Below are positions 1-7,229 of a stretch of DNA of 7,747 nucleotides, piece by piece (the stretch's first letter is position 1; every line of letters starts with the position of its first letter). The notes under the pieces are model-generated. The model was not told where the DNA came from and did not search any database. It was given only the letters and a program-made list of their open reading frames with translations. Position numbers and translations under genes: made by a program. The stretch lies in assembly GCA_937906795.1 (NCBI GenBank), contig CALCUQ010000041.1, forward strand, positions 1-7,747. The letters run 5' to 3'. The stretch is from an uncultured Bacteroidales bacterium (lineage in GTDB: Bacteria; Bacteroidota; Bacteroidia; Bacteroidales; UBA932).

Positions 1-259
1 CTGTTTTCTTAACGCGCTGAATTAGTTGTGCTACTTTTTCTCTTTCAAGCATCAACTCTGTATTAAGGGTATCGTTGGTTGTAGATAGATTTGCATAATC
101 GTTCTGCAATTGGATCATCTGAGCTGTAAGATCTTCTTTCTCTACAGTCAAATCATCTATAAGACTGTTTCTGTCTGTCCATACATAAATTAACACACCT
201 ATTAGCACAACTGCTAAAGATGCCAATGCAATAATGATAATTTTAAAATTTTTCTCCAT
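1..259 (-). CDS. Membrane-anchored coiled-coil protein, N-terminal part (runs off left edge)
   Basis: The ATG at 257-259 (minus) opens a frame that stays open to the window edge, giving 86 residues. The protein starts MEKNFKIIIIALASLAVVLI. A short cytoplasmic N-terminus is followed by one hydrophobic segment (about residues 5-27), then a charged, heptad-like stretch (about 31-86) rich in Leu, Glu, Gln and Lys that should form a coiled coil, ending in the visible part with AQLIQRVKKT. This is the topology of a type II single-pass membrane protein with a long periplasmic coiled coil. I recall similar uncharacterised proteins in Bacteroidales genomes but know no function. It is divergent from the ROK kinase gene. 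The C-terminus is outside the window, so total length and any further domain are unknown. Confidence 0.8.
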   Translation of the reverse strand, partial: MEKNFKIIIIALASLAVVLIGVLIYVWTDRNSLIDDLTVEKEDLTAQMIQLQNDYANLSTTNDTLNTELMLEREKVAQLIQRVKKT

Positions 260-282
260 AAAAATATCTTGTTTAGCAATTA

Positions 283-290
283 CAAAAGTA
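283..290 (-). promoter_or_regulatory. Candidate -7 box for the coiled-coil protein gene
   Basis: The minus strand reads TACTTTTG, an exact match to the Bacteroidota -7 consensus TAnnTTTG, 23 nt upstream of the ATG at 259. No convincing -33 TTTG lies at the expected 19-21 nt spacing, so this is a tentative call from one box only. Confidence 0.3.
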
Positions 291-301
291 ACAAATTTTA
301 T

Positions 302-309
302 TAAATTTG
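302..309 (+). promoter_or_regulatory. Candidate -7 box for the ROK kinase unit
   Basis: TAAATTTG on the plus strand matches TAnnTTTG and would give a leader of roughly 55 nt before the ATG at 370. The -33 position is not well matched. In such AT-rich DNA a chance match is quite possible. Confidence 0.25.
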
Positions 310-369
310 TGCGCACTCAAAAGGATATAGCTCAATTACTGATAATATTTACTAATAAAGTAACATCCT

Positions 370-1365
370 ATGAAGAAATTAGTTGCCGGAATAGATATTG
401 GGACATCAATAACAAGTTATGCACTTGTTGATGAATTTGGAAAAATCTACACTTATGGTCATTTCCCTACAGAAGAGCATAAAGATTTTAATTCGTTCAC
501 AACGGCACTAAAAAGGGAAATATCTGAGCTTTCGCAGATGTTGGAAATTCCTCACGAGATTGAGGCTATTGGCATTGGTGCACCTAACGGCAATTACTAT
601 ACTGGAGAAATAGAAAATGCTGCAAATCTTGTATGGAAAGGCAAACTTCCAATTGCCAAAAAACTGAGTTCTCTTTTTGGCAATATACCTGCTGTTCTTA
701 CCAATGATGCAAACGCTGCCGCTATAGGAGAAATGATATATGGAGGAGCTAAAAAAAGAAAAAACTTTGTGGTTATAACTCTTGGTACCGGTCTTGGCAG
801 CGGTATTGTGGTTGATGGTCATCTGGTATATGGTCATGATGGTGCAGCGGGAGAATTGGGGCATGTGAAAATTACAAATGACAAGTCTCGCAGTTGCGGA
901 TGCGGCAGAACAGGATGCCTGGAAAGTTATGTCTCAATTAAAGGACTAAAACTCACTGTTGCAGAACTTTTGCAAAACAACAAAAACAGCAAACTCTCTG
1001 GAACCAGCGTAGAGAATCTTTCATATGAACAGATTCTTTCTGCAGCAAAAAGTGGAGACAATGTTGCAAAAGAGGCTTTTGGAATAACAGGAACAATACT
1101 TGGAGAATCCCTTGCCAATCTTGTTGCTCTTACTGCTCCCGACTATATCTTTATAAGCGGTCCTATGTCTACTGCCGGAGATTTTATTCTTCAGCCCACA
1201 AAAAAATCTCTTGAAGAGAATCTTATGAATATATGGAAAGGTAAAGTTCATTTGCAATTCTCTCAAATTGAACAGGACAGGGCTCCTATTTTAGGGGCAG
1301 CAGCTCTTGCAATAAGGGAGATTGAAAAAAGGAGTCAGGTTATAGGTATAAGAAAAGTAATTTAG
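370..1365 (+). CDS. ROK family sugar kinase, probable glucokinase
   Basis: 331 residues, a normal length for a ROK kinase, which phosphorylates a hexose (in this subtype most likely glucose) with ATP in the cytoplasm. Visible motifs in order: the phosphate-1 loop GIDIGTS (7-13); GIGAPNGNYY (68-77), typical of the sugar-binding region; TNDANAA (111-117) with the expected catalytic base Asp113; the second phosphate loop GTGLGSG (139-145); GELGH (161-165) with sugar-contacting Glu162 and zinc ligand His165; and the ROK zinc signature CGCGRTGCLE (177-186), where Cys177, Cys179 and Cys184 complete the zinc site. The phosphate-1 loop departs from the usual DIGGTN (see findings), but every other key residue is present, so the enzyme is probably active. 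It lies 28 bp upstream of the small membrane protein gene and is probably co-transcribed with it. There is no N-terminal helix-turn-helix, so it is a kinase-type rather than repressor-type ROK protein. Exact sugar specificity cannot be read from the sequence. Confidence 0.93.
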   Translation: MKKLVAGIDIGTSITSYALVDEFGKIYTYGHFPTEEHKDFNSFTTALKREISELSQMLEIPHEIEAIGIGAPNGNYYTGEIENAANLVWKGKLPIAKKLSSLFGNIPAVLTNDANAAAIGEMIYGGAKKRKNFVVITLGTGLGSGIVVDGHLVYGHDGAAGELGHVKITNDKSRSCGCGRTGCLESYVSIKGLKLTVAELLQNNKNSKLSGTSVENLSYEQILSAAKSGDNVAKEAFGITGTILGESLANLVALTAPDYIFISGPMSTAGDFILQPTKKSLEENLMNIWKGKVHLQFSQIEQDRAPILGAAALAIREIEKRSQVIGIRKVI

Positions 1366-1393
1366 TATTTAACAGAATAAAATTAAACTTGTT

Positions 1394-1861
1394 ATGAAAT
1401 ATTTGATCAGATCCGTAAAGTACTTTTTTTACTTTATGATTTTGTGTGTTCTGTTTGTAACTATTGTTTATTATGCAACAGAACATAAAGATGGTGTTAC
1501 TCTACAGATGTTGTTTACAGAAGGGGGCTCCATTTATAAAATGCTTGCTATGTTTGCTGCTTTTGCTGCAATTTATCCGGCAGTTGGATTCCAGAAAAAA
1601 GAGATACATGTAAGCAATTTTGCAGAGAACAAAAAGGAGGTTATCGCATTATTCGCAAATGCAAACTTTATTCTTAAAGAGGAAAACTCCACCAAAATGG
1701 TATTTAGAGCAAAAAGCCCATTGATTAGAATAATGAGAATGTGCGAAGATGAGATTACAATTGATTTCTCAAACAATCCAATTGTAATGGATGGTTTGAG
1801 AAAAGATGTATTAAGATTCTCTCGCGGTGTAGAATATATTTGCAGAAAGGATCAGGATTAA
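1394..1861 (+). CDS. Small inner-membrane protein with two transmembrane helices, function unknown
   Basis: 155 residues starting at an ATG 28 bp after the kinase stop. There are two hydrophobic segments: about residues 8-28 (aromatic-rich, after the basic MKYLIRSVKY) and about 47-66 (MLAMFAAFAAIYPAVGF). A soluble C-terminal domain of about 90 residues follows, with conspicuous blocks such as FRAKSPLIRIMRM (104-116) and GLRKDVLRF (134-142). By the positive-inside rule both the N-terminus and the C-terminal domain should face the cytoplasm. I recall similar uncharacterised proteins with the same 'FR.KSPL.R..RM.ED.IT' and 'GLRKDV.R' pattern in Bacteroidales, but no role. The gene shares its last bases with the convergent DUF3109 gene. 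It contains two overlapping inverted repeats near its 3' end (1754-1800). Confidence 0.8.
   Translation: MKYLIRSVKYFFYFMILCVLFVTIVYYATEHKDGVTLQMLFTEGGSIYKMLAMFAAFAAIYPAVGFQKKEIHVSNFAENKKEVIALFANANFILKEENSTKMVFRAKSPLIRIMRMCEDEITIDFSNNPIVMDGLRKDVLRFSRGVEYICRKDQD
1754..1800. repeat. Two overlapping, mutually exclusive inverted repeats
   Basis: ATTACAATTG (1754-1763) and CAATTGTAAT (1779-1788) are a perfect 10-bp inverted repeat with a 15-nt loop. CTCAAACAATCCA (1768-1780) and TGGATGGTTTGAG (1788-1800) form a second one, 12 of 13 paired with a 7-nt loop. The two share 1779-1780 and 1788, so both hairpins cannot form fully at once. Neither is followed by a T-run on either strand, so I do not call a terminator. 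They lie within codons for about residues 121-136 of the small membrane protein. Confidence 0.5.
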
Positions 1862-2466
1862 ATCTCTCCCTGATTTTGCAGACTTTCGGCTGCCGCCTCA
1901 AGAGCTGCATAAAAACTTTCTCCAAATTTTTGAATTATAGGTTCTCGTAAAAACTTGTATACGGGAACCTTTTCTTTTTTCCCTTTTTCAAAAGCACACT
2001 CACAGATTTTCCATCGGTGAAGATTAAGTGCCATTGTTCCATTAGAGAAGACACTTACTCTAATTGGATATAGTGCGCACGATATAGGCTTTTTGAATTT
2101 GCACTCACCTTTGCAGTAGGCCAGCTCTGATGCACAATAGCAATTATGATCAGAATCAAAACTTGTATAGACACACTCCTCATTGTTTACAAGTGGTGTT
2201 ACAAGATCTCCATCTGAATCAACAACCCCAAAACCCTGCTTGTGCAAAGCACCTCTACCCTCTGGAGTCATATATTTGCTGTAATTGTCATACTCTTTTC
2301 TGAATTGCTCCATTTCCTCCTTCTCCAATGGAGCTCCACTGTCGCCAATTATGCAACATGCACCATGACATTGTGCAAAGTCACATGCAAAATATTCTGT
2401 AAGTATCTCCGACGAAACCAGGTGCCCTTCTATCTCAAAAATAAAAATCCTTTGCTTGCGTGCCAT
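1858..2466 (-). CDS. DUF3109 family cysteine-rich protein
   Basis: The chosen start is the ATG at 2466, one base after the stop of the M16 gene (TAA-A-ATG), giving 202 residues. A TTG 12 nt upstream would overlap that gene and is less likely. The protein matches the DUF3109 pattern throughout: CDFAQCHGACC (28-38), GDSGAPLE (41-48), DSDGDLVTPL (83-92), the conserved cysteine at 98, KPISCALYPIR (126-136), HRWKIC (150-155) and VPVYKFLREP (167-176). The CxxxxCxxxCC block recalls the YkgJ-type metal-binding cysteine domains, so iron-sulfur or zinc binding is a reasonable inference, but the family has no established function that I know of. There are 12 cysteines in all, including a dense cluster at 109, 111, 118 and 122. 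Translation is probably coupled to the M16 gene. Its 3' end overlaps the convergent membrane protein gene by 4 bp and contains that unit's terminator. Confidence 0.9.
   Translation of the reverse strand: MARKQRIFIFEIEGHLVSSEILTEYFACDFAQCHGACCIIGDSGAPLEKEEMEQFRKEYDNYSKYMTPEGRGALHKQGFGVVDSDGDLVTPLVNNEECVYTSFDSDHNCYCASELAYCKGECKFKKPISCALYPIRVSVFSNGTMALNLHRWKICECAFEKGKKEKVPVYKFLREPIIQKFGESFYAALEAAAESLQNQGEI
1939..1980 (+). terminator. Intrinsic terminator for the plus-strand unit, inside the DUF3109 gene
   Basis: On the plus strand AGGTTCTCGTA (1939-1949) pairs with TACGGGAACCT (1960-1970). This is an 11-bp stem with one G-U wobble and a 10-nt loop, followed directly by TTTTCTTTTTT (1970-1980) and another T-rich run after 1983. 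It lies about 80-120 bp beyond the stop of the small membrane protein gene, where a terminator for the kinase/membrane protein transcript is expected. On the opposite strand it encodes part of the DUF3109 VPVYKFLREP block and the preceding lysine run. Confidence 0.75.
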
Positions 2467-2467
2467 T

Positions 2468-5353
2468 TTACAATCCAAAAAAGTCTTTAATAAACTCGTT
2501 TTCTCTAAACAAATTCTGAGTATTCACATCCTCAGTTGTTCCCTCCATTACCACAGATATATGATTTCCTTTAGATGAAATATCAGAAACAAACTCAATA
2601 AATTTCTCTATTGTTATTGATTCCAATGTCTCTATGTATTCACTTGAAACATCTTTACCCAAAAGAACTTTATCACTTATTACATCTATCCAATACCAGT
2701 TGCTTTGCTGTGAAAGATTGTACTTTTCACGCAAACTGTTCTTTATCTGTTCAAAACGTGTAATGTCAACCTCTTTGTTTACAAGTTTCCCCTCAACAGC
2801 CTTTACCAGATCCACAATCTTTGAAGCCCCTGCGCTGTCTGTCTCAAAAGTTGATTTACAAACCAGAATCTCCTCTGGATAGAACTCTATAAAGCAACTT
2901 ACATTGTTTCTTGGAGATCTCTCCTTAATTTCACCCTTGGCAAACTCCCCTTGCATATATTTCTCATACATTGATGCAAGAATCTTGTTCTCTACACTAT
3001 AAGACAAGCTGTAAGAATTTGTATAATCTATATATGTTCTTGGAAGAACCATCTTGTGCAAGAAATTCTTATGCAACTGGCCTTTAAACCTGTAATCAGG
3101 TACAATAAGCCACTCCTCAGTCTCCTCTGCACTTGTCTTCAATGGAGCAAGATATGTCAAGGCATATTTCTTAATCTGCTCAACATCCACATTACCTGTA
3201 ATTATAAATGTAAAATCTGCAGGATTTGCATATCTCTGATTTATATGATTATAAATGTATGTGTAATCAAGCTTATCAATTAAATCTGGTGTTATTGCCG
3301 GTGCAAATCTCTTATTGCTCTTGTTGTAATACTCTACCGAATCTGCAAACACATTCTCAGGAGAAAGTTTATGATATATTGTCTGATAAGTTTTTGTTCT
3401 CTTGTAAATGTTAAATGCATTTTCATCCTTTCTTCTTTCGCTAAATGCAAGGTTTACAAGGTGGAACAATTTCTCCAGACTGCCAGTAGTGCTATAACCC
3501 TCCAATGACTCAGAATAGTTTGTTATAACACTTTTCAGGTTAAGATTATTGTATACACACAATTTGGCCCAGGTGCTTTGGGTCATGTTGCCGTAACCTC
3601 CAAGATTTGCAATATCATTTACATATTCCTTTACATAAGATGACTGGTTGAAATCTTTCATTAGAGAGAAACCACCCTTGCTTATTGCTTTGAAAGAAAC
3701 TGAATCCAAAGATCCATTTGTTTTCTTGAACAAGATTGTAATACCGTTTTTAAGCTGGATTGACTCTGCTCCTGTTATCCAGTCTGTCCTGTGATTTACT
3801 GTGTACGAAGGGGCAGCCTGTCCCGGATTGAATTTTGGCCATCTTACAAATTCAGGTTGAGCGTATGAGTATGTTGCCATAGAGAGTGCGTTATTGAAAG
3901 AAGACAATATTCTCTCCTGCGACAACTCCTCTACACCATTAACTTGAGGCATACTGCAAGATATAACCACATTATCCTTGCTTCCAAGCAGCGCAGCAAC
4001 ATATTCATTCAACTGGCTTGTTCTCAATGAGAACAGAATCTCTTTCATAATTTCGAAATGCAACTCAACACTTCCCAAAGAATAACCTTCATAAAAATTA
4101 TTTGCAAACAAATTCATATAAAGGTCATTTGGCTGAGCAAACCTGTTGTCATACAAATACTCAAGAGTTCTGTAATATATCTCTCTTGATTTTGCAAACT
4201 CCTGATTGTTGAATCCCACTTGTGCCAATCTGTTAATCTCGCCACTTAAGAAAAGAATTGCAGAATAAACATAGTTGGGCTGTGTCTCAAATGTAATGGA
4301 GAATTTTTCCATATTCTGAATCTCCATAAACTTGCCTCTTTCTATCTGAACATTGGTTATAGGCAAGTTCTGAGACAAAATACCAGAGTGGATTCTGTTT
4401 GTAAGCAACGATATTATAGCATCATCAAAATAACTCTCAATATAAGGGACACTGGTTGCTCTGTATTTCTCCAACAATGGCTTGTTTAGAAACGATATTG
4501 AAACGGTAGTTTTATTAAACTCCGGATCCTTGCTTATTACAACTTTTGTTTTGCCAGGCAATTTTGGATTGTAATAATTTCTCTTTGGAGATTTTAAAGG
4601 TTTAGGAATAGTCTGGAAGATAGACTTTACCTGAGTCTCCACCTTGTCTACATCTATATCACCTACAATAAAAACAGCCTGCAAATCTGGTCTGTACCAA
4701 TTGTAGTAAAAGTTTCTCAAATCTTTTGACGTATAACCACTGAAATTGTTTATCTGTTCAAGAGTAATGGTTTTTGCATACGGACTTCTTGGGAATACCG
4801 CCTTAACTATCTTGTCATCAATTCTCTTTTGCGCACCCCACTGGTCCATTAATGTATTTTTTAACATTGGGGTAGCACGCTGTATATCCTCCTCATCTAT
4901 ATTTATGGATGACATCCAGTTATATAGAATAAGCAATGCAGAATCCAAGGTGTTGTTGTTCTTTATTGGAAGATTCTTAATTGTATACTGCACCTTGTCT
5001 GCACCAGTAGAAAATTCTATATCTGAATGCTTGACTCCTAATGAATTAAGATACAGAGTAATAGTAGAATCGGGAAAACTTCTGGTACCTCTTGTTGCCA
5101 AAAACTCAAGCATTTTGCACATCCCTTTCTGATTTTCATCCTCTACTACAGTTCCAATCTTCTGAGCCACCGCAAAGTCTGCTACTCCTTTTACCCCTTT
5201 GTTTTTTACAATGTAATATGTTAGTCCATTGGCTAATTTTCCTGTTTTAACCCTAGGATCTGTAGGAAGTTGGCCCACATCTTTACCATTGGATGCAAAT
5301 ATTGCAGATATGCTTAATAATAAGGCTATGCCTGTCAAAACTATATGTCTCAT
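2468..5353 (-). CDS. Secreted M16 (pitrilysin/PqqL-like) peptidase-fold protein, zinc site degenerate
   Basis: 961 residues, close to the ~930 of two-half M16 proteins such as PqqL and FusC. A Sec signal peptide is evident (MRH, hydrophobic 4-19, likely cleavage after Ala20), so it acts in the periplasm or at the outer membrane. The N-terminal half opens with the M16 entry pattern TGKLANGLTYYIVKN (37-51). The segment aligned to the zinc motif reads GMCKMLEFLATRGT (77-90), where active relatives have G.AHFLEHM.F.GT. Only the central Glu83 remains and both zinc histidines are replaced (Lys80, Phe84). The usual third ligand about 77 residues on is also gone (QRATPM, 158-163). NWYRPDLQAVFIVGDID (218-234) is the typical strand that closes the first M16 domain. 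A second half starts near 529 (ESIQLKNGITILFKK) and includes FTFIITGNVDVEQIKKYAL. It is therefore best read as a non-catalytic homologue: a chaperone, substrate-binding or partner subunit. It is first in a two-gene unit with the DUF3109 gene, and an 82-bp gap separates it from the upstream barrel gene. Confidence 0.9.
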   Translation of the reverse strand: MRHIVLTGIALLLSISAIFASNGKDVGQLPTDPRVKTGKLANGLTYYIVKNKGVKGVADFAVAQKIGTVVEDENQKGMCKMLEFLATRGTRSFPDSTITLYLNSLGVKHSDIEFSTGADKVQYTIKNLPIKNNNTLDSALLILYNWMSSINIDEEDIQRATPMLKNTLMDQWGAQKRIDDKIVKAVFPRSPYAKTITLEQINNFSGYTSKDLRNFYYNWYRPDLQAVFIVGDIDVDKVETQVKSIFQTIPKPLKSPKRNYYNPKLPGKTKVVISKDPEFNKTTVSISFLNKPLLEKYRATSVPYIESYFDDAIISLLTNRIHSGILSQNLPITNVQIERGKFMEIQNMEKFSITFETQPNYVYSAILFLSGEINRLAQVGFNNQEFAKSREIYYRTLEYLYDNRFAQPNDLYMNLFANNFYEGYSLGSVELHFEIMKEILFSLRTSQLNEYVAALLGSKDNVVISCSMPQVNGVEELSQERILSSFNNALSMATYSYAQPEFVRWPKFNPGQAAPSYTVNHRTDWITGAESIQLKNGITILFKKTNGSLDSVSFKAISKGGFSLMKDFNQSSYVKEYVNDIANLGGYGNMTQSTWAKLCVYNNLNLKSVITNYSESLEGYSTTGSLEKLFHLVNLAFSERRKDENAFNIYKRTKTYQTIYHKLSPENVFADSVEYYNKSNKRFAPAITPDLIDKLDYTYIYNHINQRYANPADFTFIITGNVDVEQIKKYALTYLAPLKTSAEETEEWLIVPDYRFKGQLHKNFLHKMVLPRTYIDYTNSYSLSYSVENKILASMYEKYMQGEFAKGEIKERSPRNNVSCFIEFYPEEILVCKSTFETDSAGASKIVDLVKAVEGKLVNKEVDITRFEQIKNSLREKYNLSQQSNWYWIDVISDKVLLGKDVSSEYIETLESITIEKFIEFVSDISSKGNHISVVMEGTTEDVNTQNLFRENEFIKDFFGL

Positions 5354-5375
5354 ATTTTTGAATCTTCTTAAATGG

Positions 5376-5394
5376 CAAAGTTACAAAAAGTAAC
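5376..5394 (-). promoter_or_regulatory. Promoter (-7 box) and small inverted repeat ahead of the M16 gene
   Basis: The minus strand reads TAACTTTG (5376-5383), an exact TAnnTTTG match followed by C, 22 nt before the ATG at 5353. The implied leader is about 15-20 nt. The -33 position at 19-nt spacing (5403-5406) reads AGTG, sharing only TG with the TTTG consensus. Overlapping the -7 box is a short inverted repeat, GTTAC-N5-GTAAC (5380-5394), which could be an operator. This would let the M16/DUF3109 unit be transcribed independently of the truncated barrel gene. Confidence 0.5.
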
Positions 5395-5435
5395 AGATAT
5401 TTCACTTTAAATCTGTCACAATTGCATACAGTTAT

Positions 5436-7229
5436 TTACAGCAACATATTCAACGCACTCCTTGAGGCTGCCCTACTTTTGGCCGAATTCATTTTTCCAA
5501 AATTAAATGTTATCCCTACAAGAAATCTGCGTCCGATAATTCCTCTATAACTGTCCTCTACATAATTTGCCGAAGTAATATGCCTGAATGATGTTGTCTG
5601 GTTTAGGATATCATTAATTTTAAAACTTATTGTTATAGATCTGATACTTTTGCTCGCTTCAAAATTCCATAAAAATTCCGGTTTTCCATACCCTTTGTCA
5701 TATCCGCTGTACAACTTGTAATCGGCAGTGGTTGTTATACTGTATTTATTCTTTGTATCAACCTGGAATTTGGCACTGATATTATAATCCCATGTGTTTA
5801 TATCAGCCTCATCATTAAGCGAATAGTCCATTATATAGTTCATTACTCCACCACCTATACTGCAATTGAATATATCATCCTTGTAATAAATTCTTGCATC
5901 TGCTCCATAAGAGACTACATTTGTTCTGCTCTGTTTAAAACCGCTGTTGCCGCTATAGAACAAATCTCCACTCTCATTTCCCCAGAAATCAGACATAAAT
6001 TTTGAATAATCAAAGTTATCCATATCCAAACTGCTGCTGTAAGCTACATTTTGATAACTGAAATTTCTTGTATAACGCATATTTGCATTAAAATGACAGG
6101 TAATACTCCTTTTCTTGTTTAATGGAAGGTTATAAATACCAACATACAAATTGCCATCTGTAGCCCCCTTTGGAGAATTTACAGGAACATTGTACTGCAC
6201 ACCATTGCTGTCAAACCAGTTTGCATTTACAATATTGTTTGAAACTCTGCTAAATGTCAGTGACATAGAAAAGTAACTGAAATTTTTCTTGTTATTGTAC
6301 GTTGCAAAAGCATTTAATGCATGCGAAAACTCCGGCTGCAAATAGATGTTTCCAAATCTTATATATGAAGGATTGGAAATATCCGGCACTGGAGATATTT
6401 GACTGTTTGACAAATTACGTGAAGAGCCGCTGTAAAACAAACTGTATCTCATCCCTTTTTTGTCTTCCAATGAAATTCTGGCATAAGGAGACCAGTTCCA
6501 TATATATTCTCCCTTACCTGTTGTTTGTGAAAATCCATAAGTTTTGCTGTAGTTCTCATTGTTTACAACCTCTCCATACCCGCCAAACTGCACAGTTGTC
6601 TTCCCTTTGGAATATTGGGCCAGCAAGTTTGCCGAGTTTCTGAGATATCGGTACTCCGATACAGATGAATAATAGTCATCGTAGCTGGTATACATATTTT
6701 TGTCGGCGAAACTGTTAATAAAAGAGTGCTGTGCACCTGTATAATTGTAAGCATCAGAAACAACATTGCTAACCTTAAGGTTACTTGTAATTGATGTACT
6801 CAATCTCCAGTTCTTTCCTACTGGCTCCACATAGGTAAGGCTGGCATAAAGACTACCTCCGTTTGTTTTGTTTTTATAATAAAGATCCTTTGTCTGATCT
6901 GCACTCTGGTTAGCATAGAACAATTGCGAAAGCTCCTTTTTCTGCGAATTTTCCCAATCCAAAGTATAGGTTGCATTCAAAGAGAGGCTTCTGCCTGTTT
7001 TTCCCCAGTTTGAGCGGGCATAATATAAATTTGTCCTGTGTGTAAAATGGTCAGATTCAATATAATTACTCGCCGACGATTTATTTAGCAAAGTTGCAGG
7101 TCCCCCTGCAGAAGCACCGCCTGTCTGTGACGATGTTTCCACCTCTTTGTATGAGTCTTGTGCTACAGAGCTGTATTTGAATGATGGATAAACCCTGAAA
7201 CTGTGCTTTTTCCTGTTTTTGTTGCTTGT
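5436..7229 (-). pseudogene. Outer-membrane beta-barrel (TonB-receptor-like) protein, C-terminal barrel only
   Basis: An open frame of about 597 codons runs from just after an in-frame TGA (7230-7232) to the stop at 5436. The first usable start is a GTG at 7142 (568 residues); there is no ATG near the 5' end. The translated part is dominated by alternating aromatic/polar strands and Tyr/Asn/Ser-rich loops. Blocks such as HSFRVYPSFKY (before the GTG), GKTGRSLSLNATY (47-59) and RRFLVGITFNFGKM near the C-terminus are characteristic of the Bacteroidota outer-membrane beta-barrel family (OMP_b-brl_3 type). Full-length members are usually about 700-950 residues, with a signal peptide, carboxypeptidase-regulatory-like domain and TonB plug ahead of the barrel. 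All of that is missing here and is not found in other frames upstream. Without a signal peptide it could not reach the outer membrane, so it is probably a remnant, or a silent cassette. Reading frame and codon pattern are otherwise intact, implying recent truncation. Confidence 0.75.

Noticed and set aside
234..431. 65-codon plus-strand open frame crossing the divergent intergenic region
   Set aside because: It overlaps the start of the ROK kinase gene in another frame and the 5' end of the minus-strand coiled-coil gene. Its composition is that of AT-rich non-coding DNA.
751..766. A7-G-A6 run in the ROK gene as a slippage or frameshift site
   Set aside because: The protein reads cleanly through it in one frame, with conserved motifs on both sides.
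2467..2478. TTG start extending the DUF3109 protein by four residues
   Set aside because: It overlaps the M16 coding end, while an ATG lies one base after the M16 stop and gives the N-terminus expected for the family.
4746..5132. 128-codon plus-strand open frame opposite the M16 gene, and similar antisense frames elsewhere
   Set aside because: They are frame shadows of a well-supported gene with clear family patterns and have no recognisable features of their own.
7140..7142. GTG at 7142 as the genuine start of the barrel protein
   Set aside because: Barrel-like sequence (HSFRVYPSFKY) continues in frame upstream of it, and no signal peptide follows it, so it is at best a fortuitous internal start.
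7163..7229. Programmed frameshift joining the 7390 ORF to the barrel frame
   Set aside because: The upstream ORF has no signal peptide, regulatory-like domain or TonB plug, so joining them would not rebuild a receptor. A breakpoint explains the data better.
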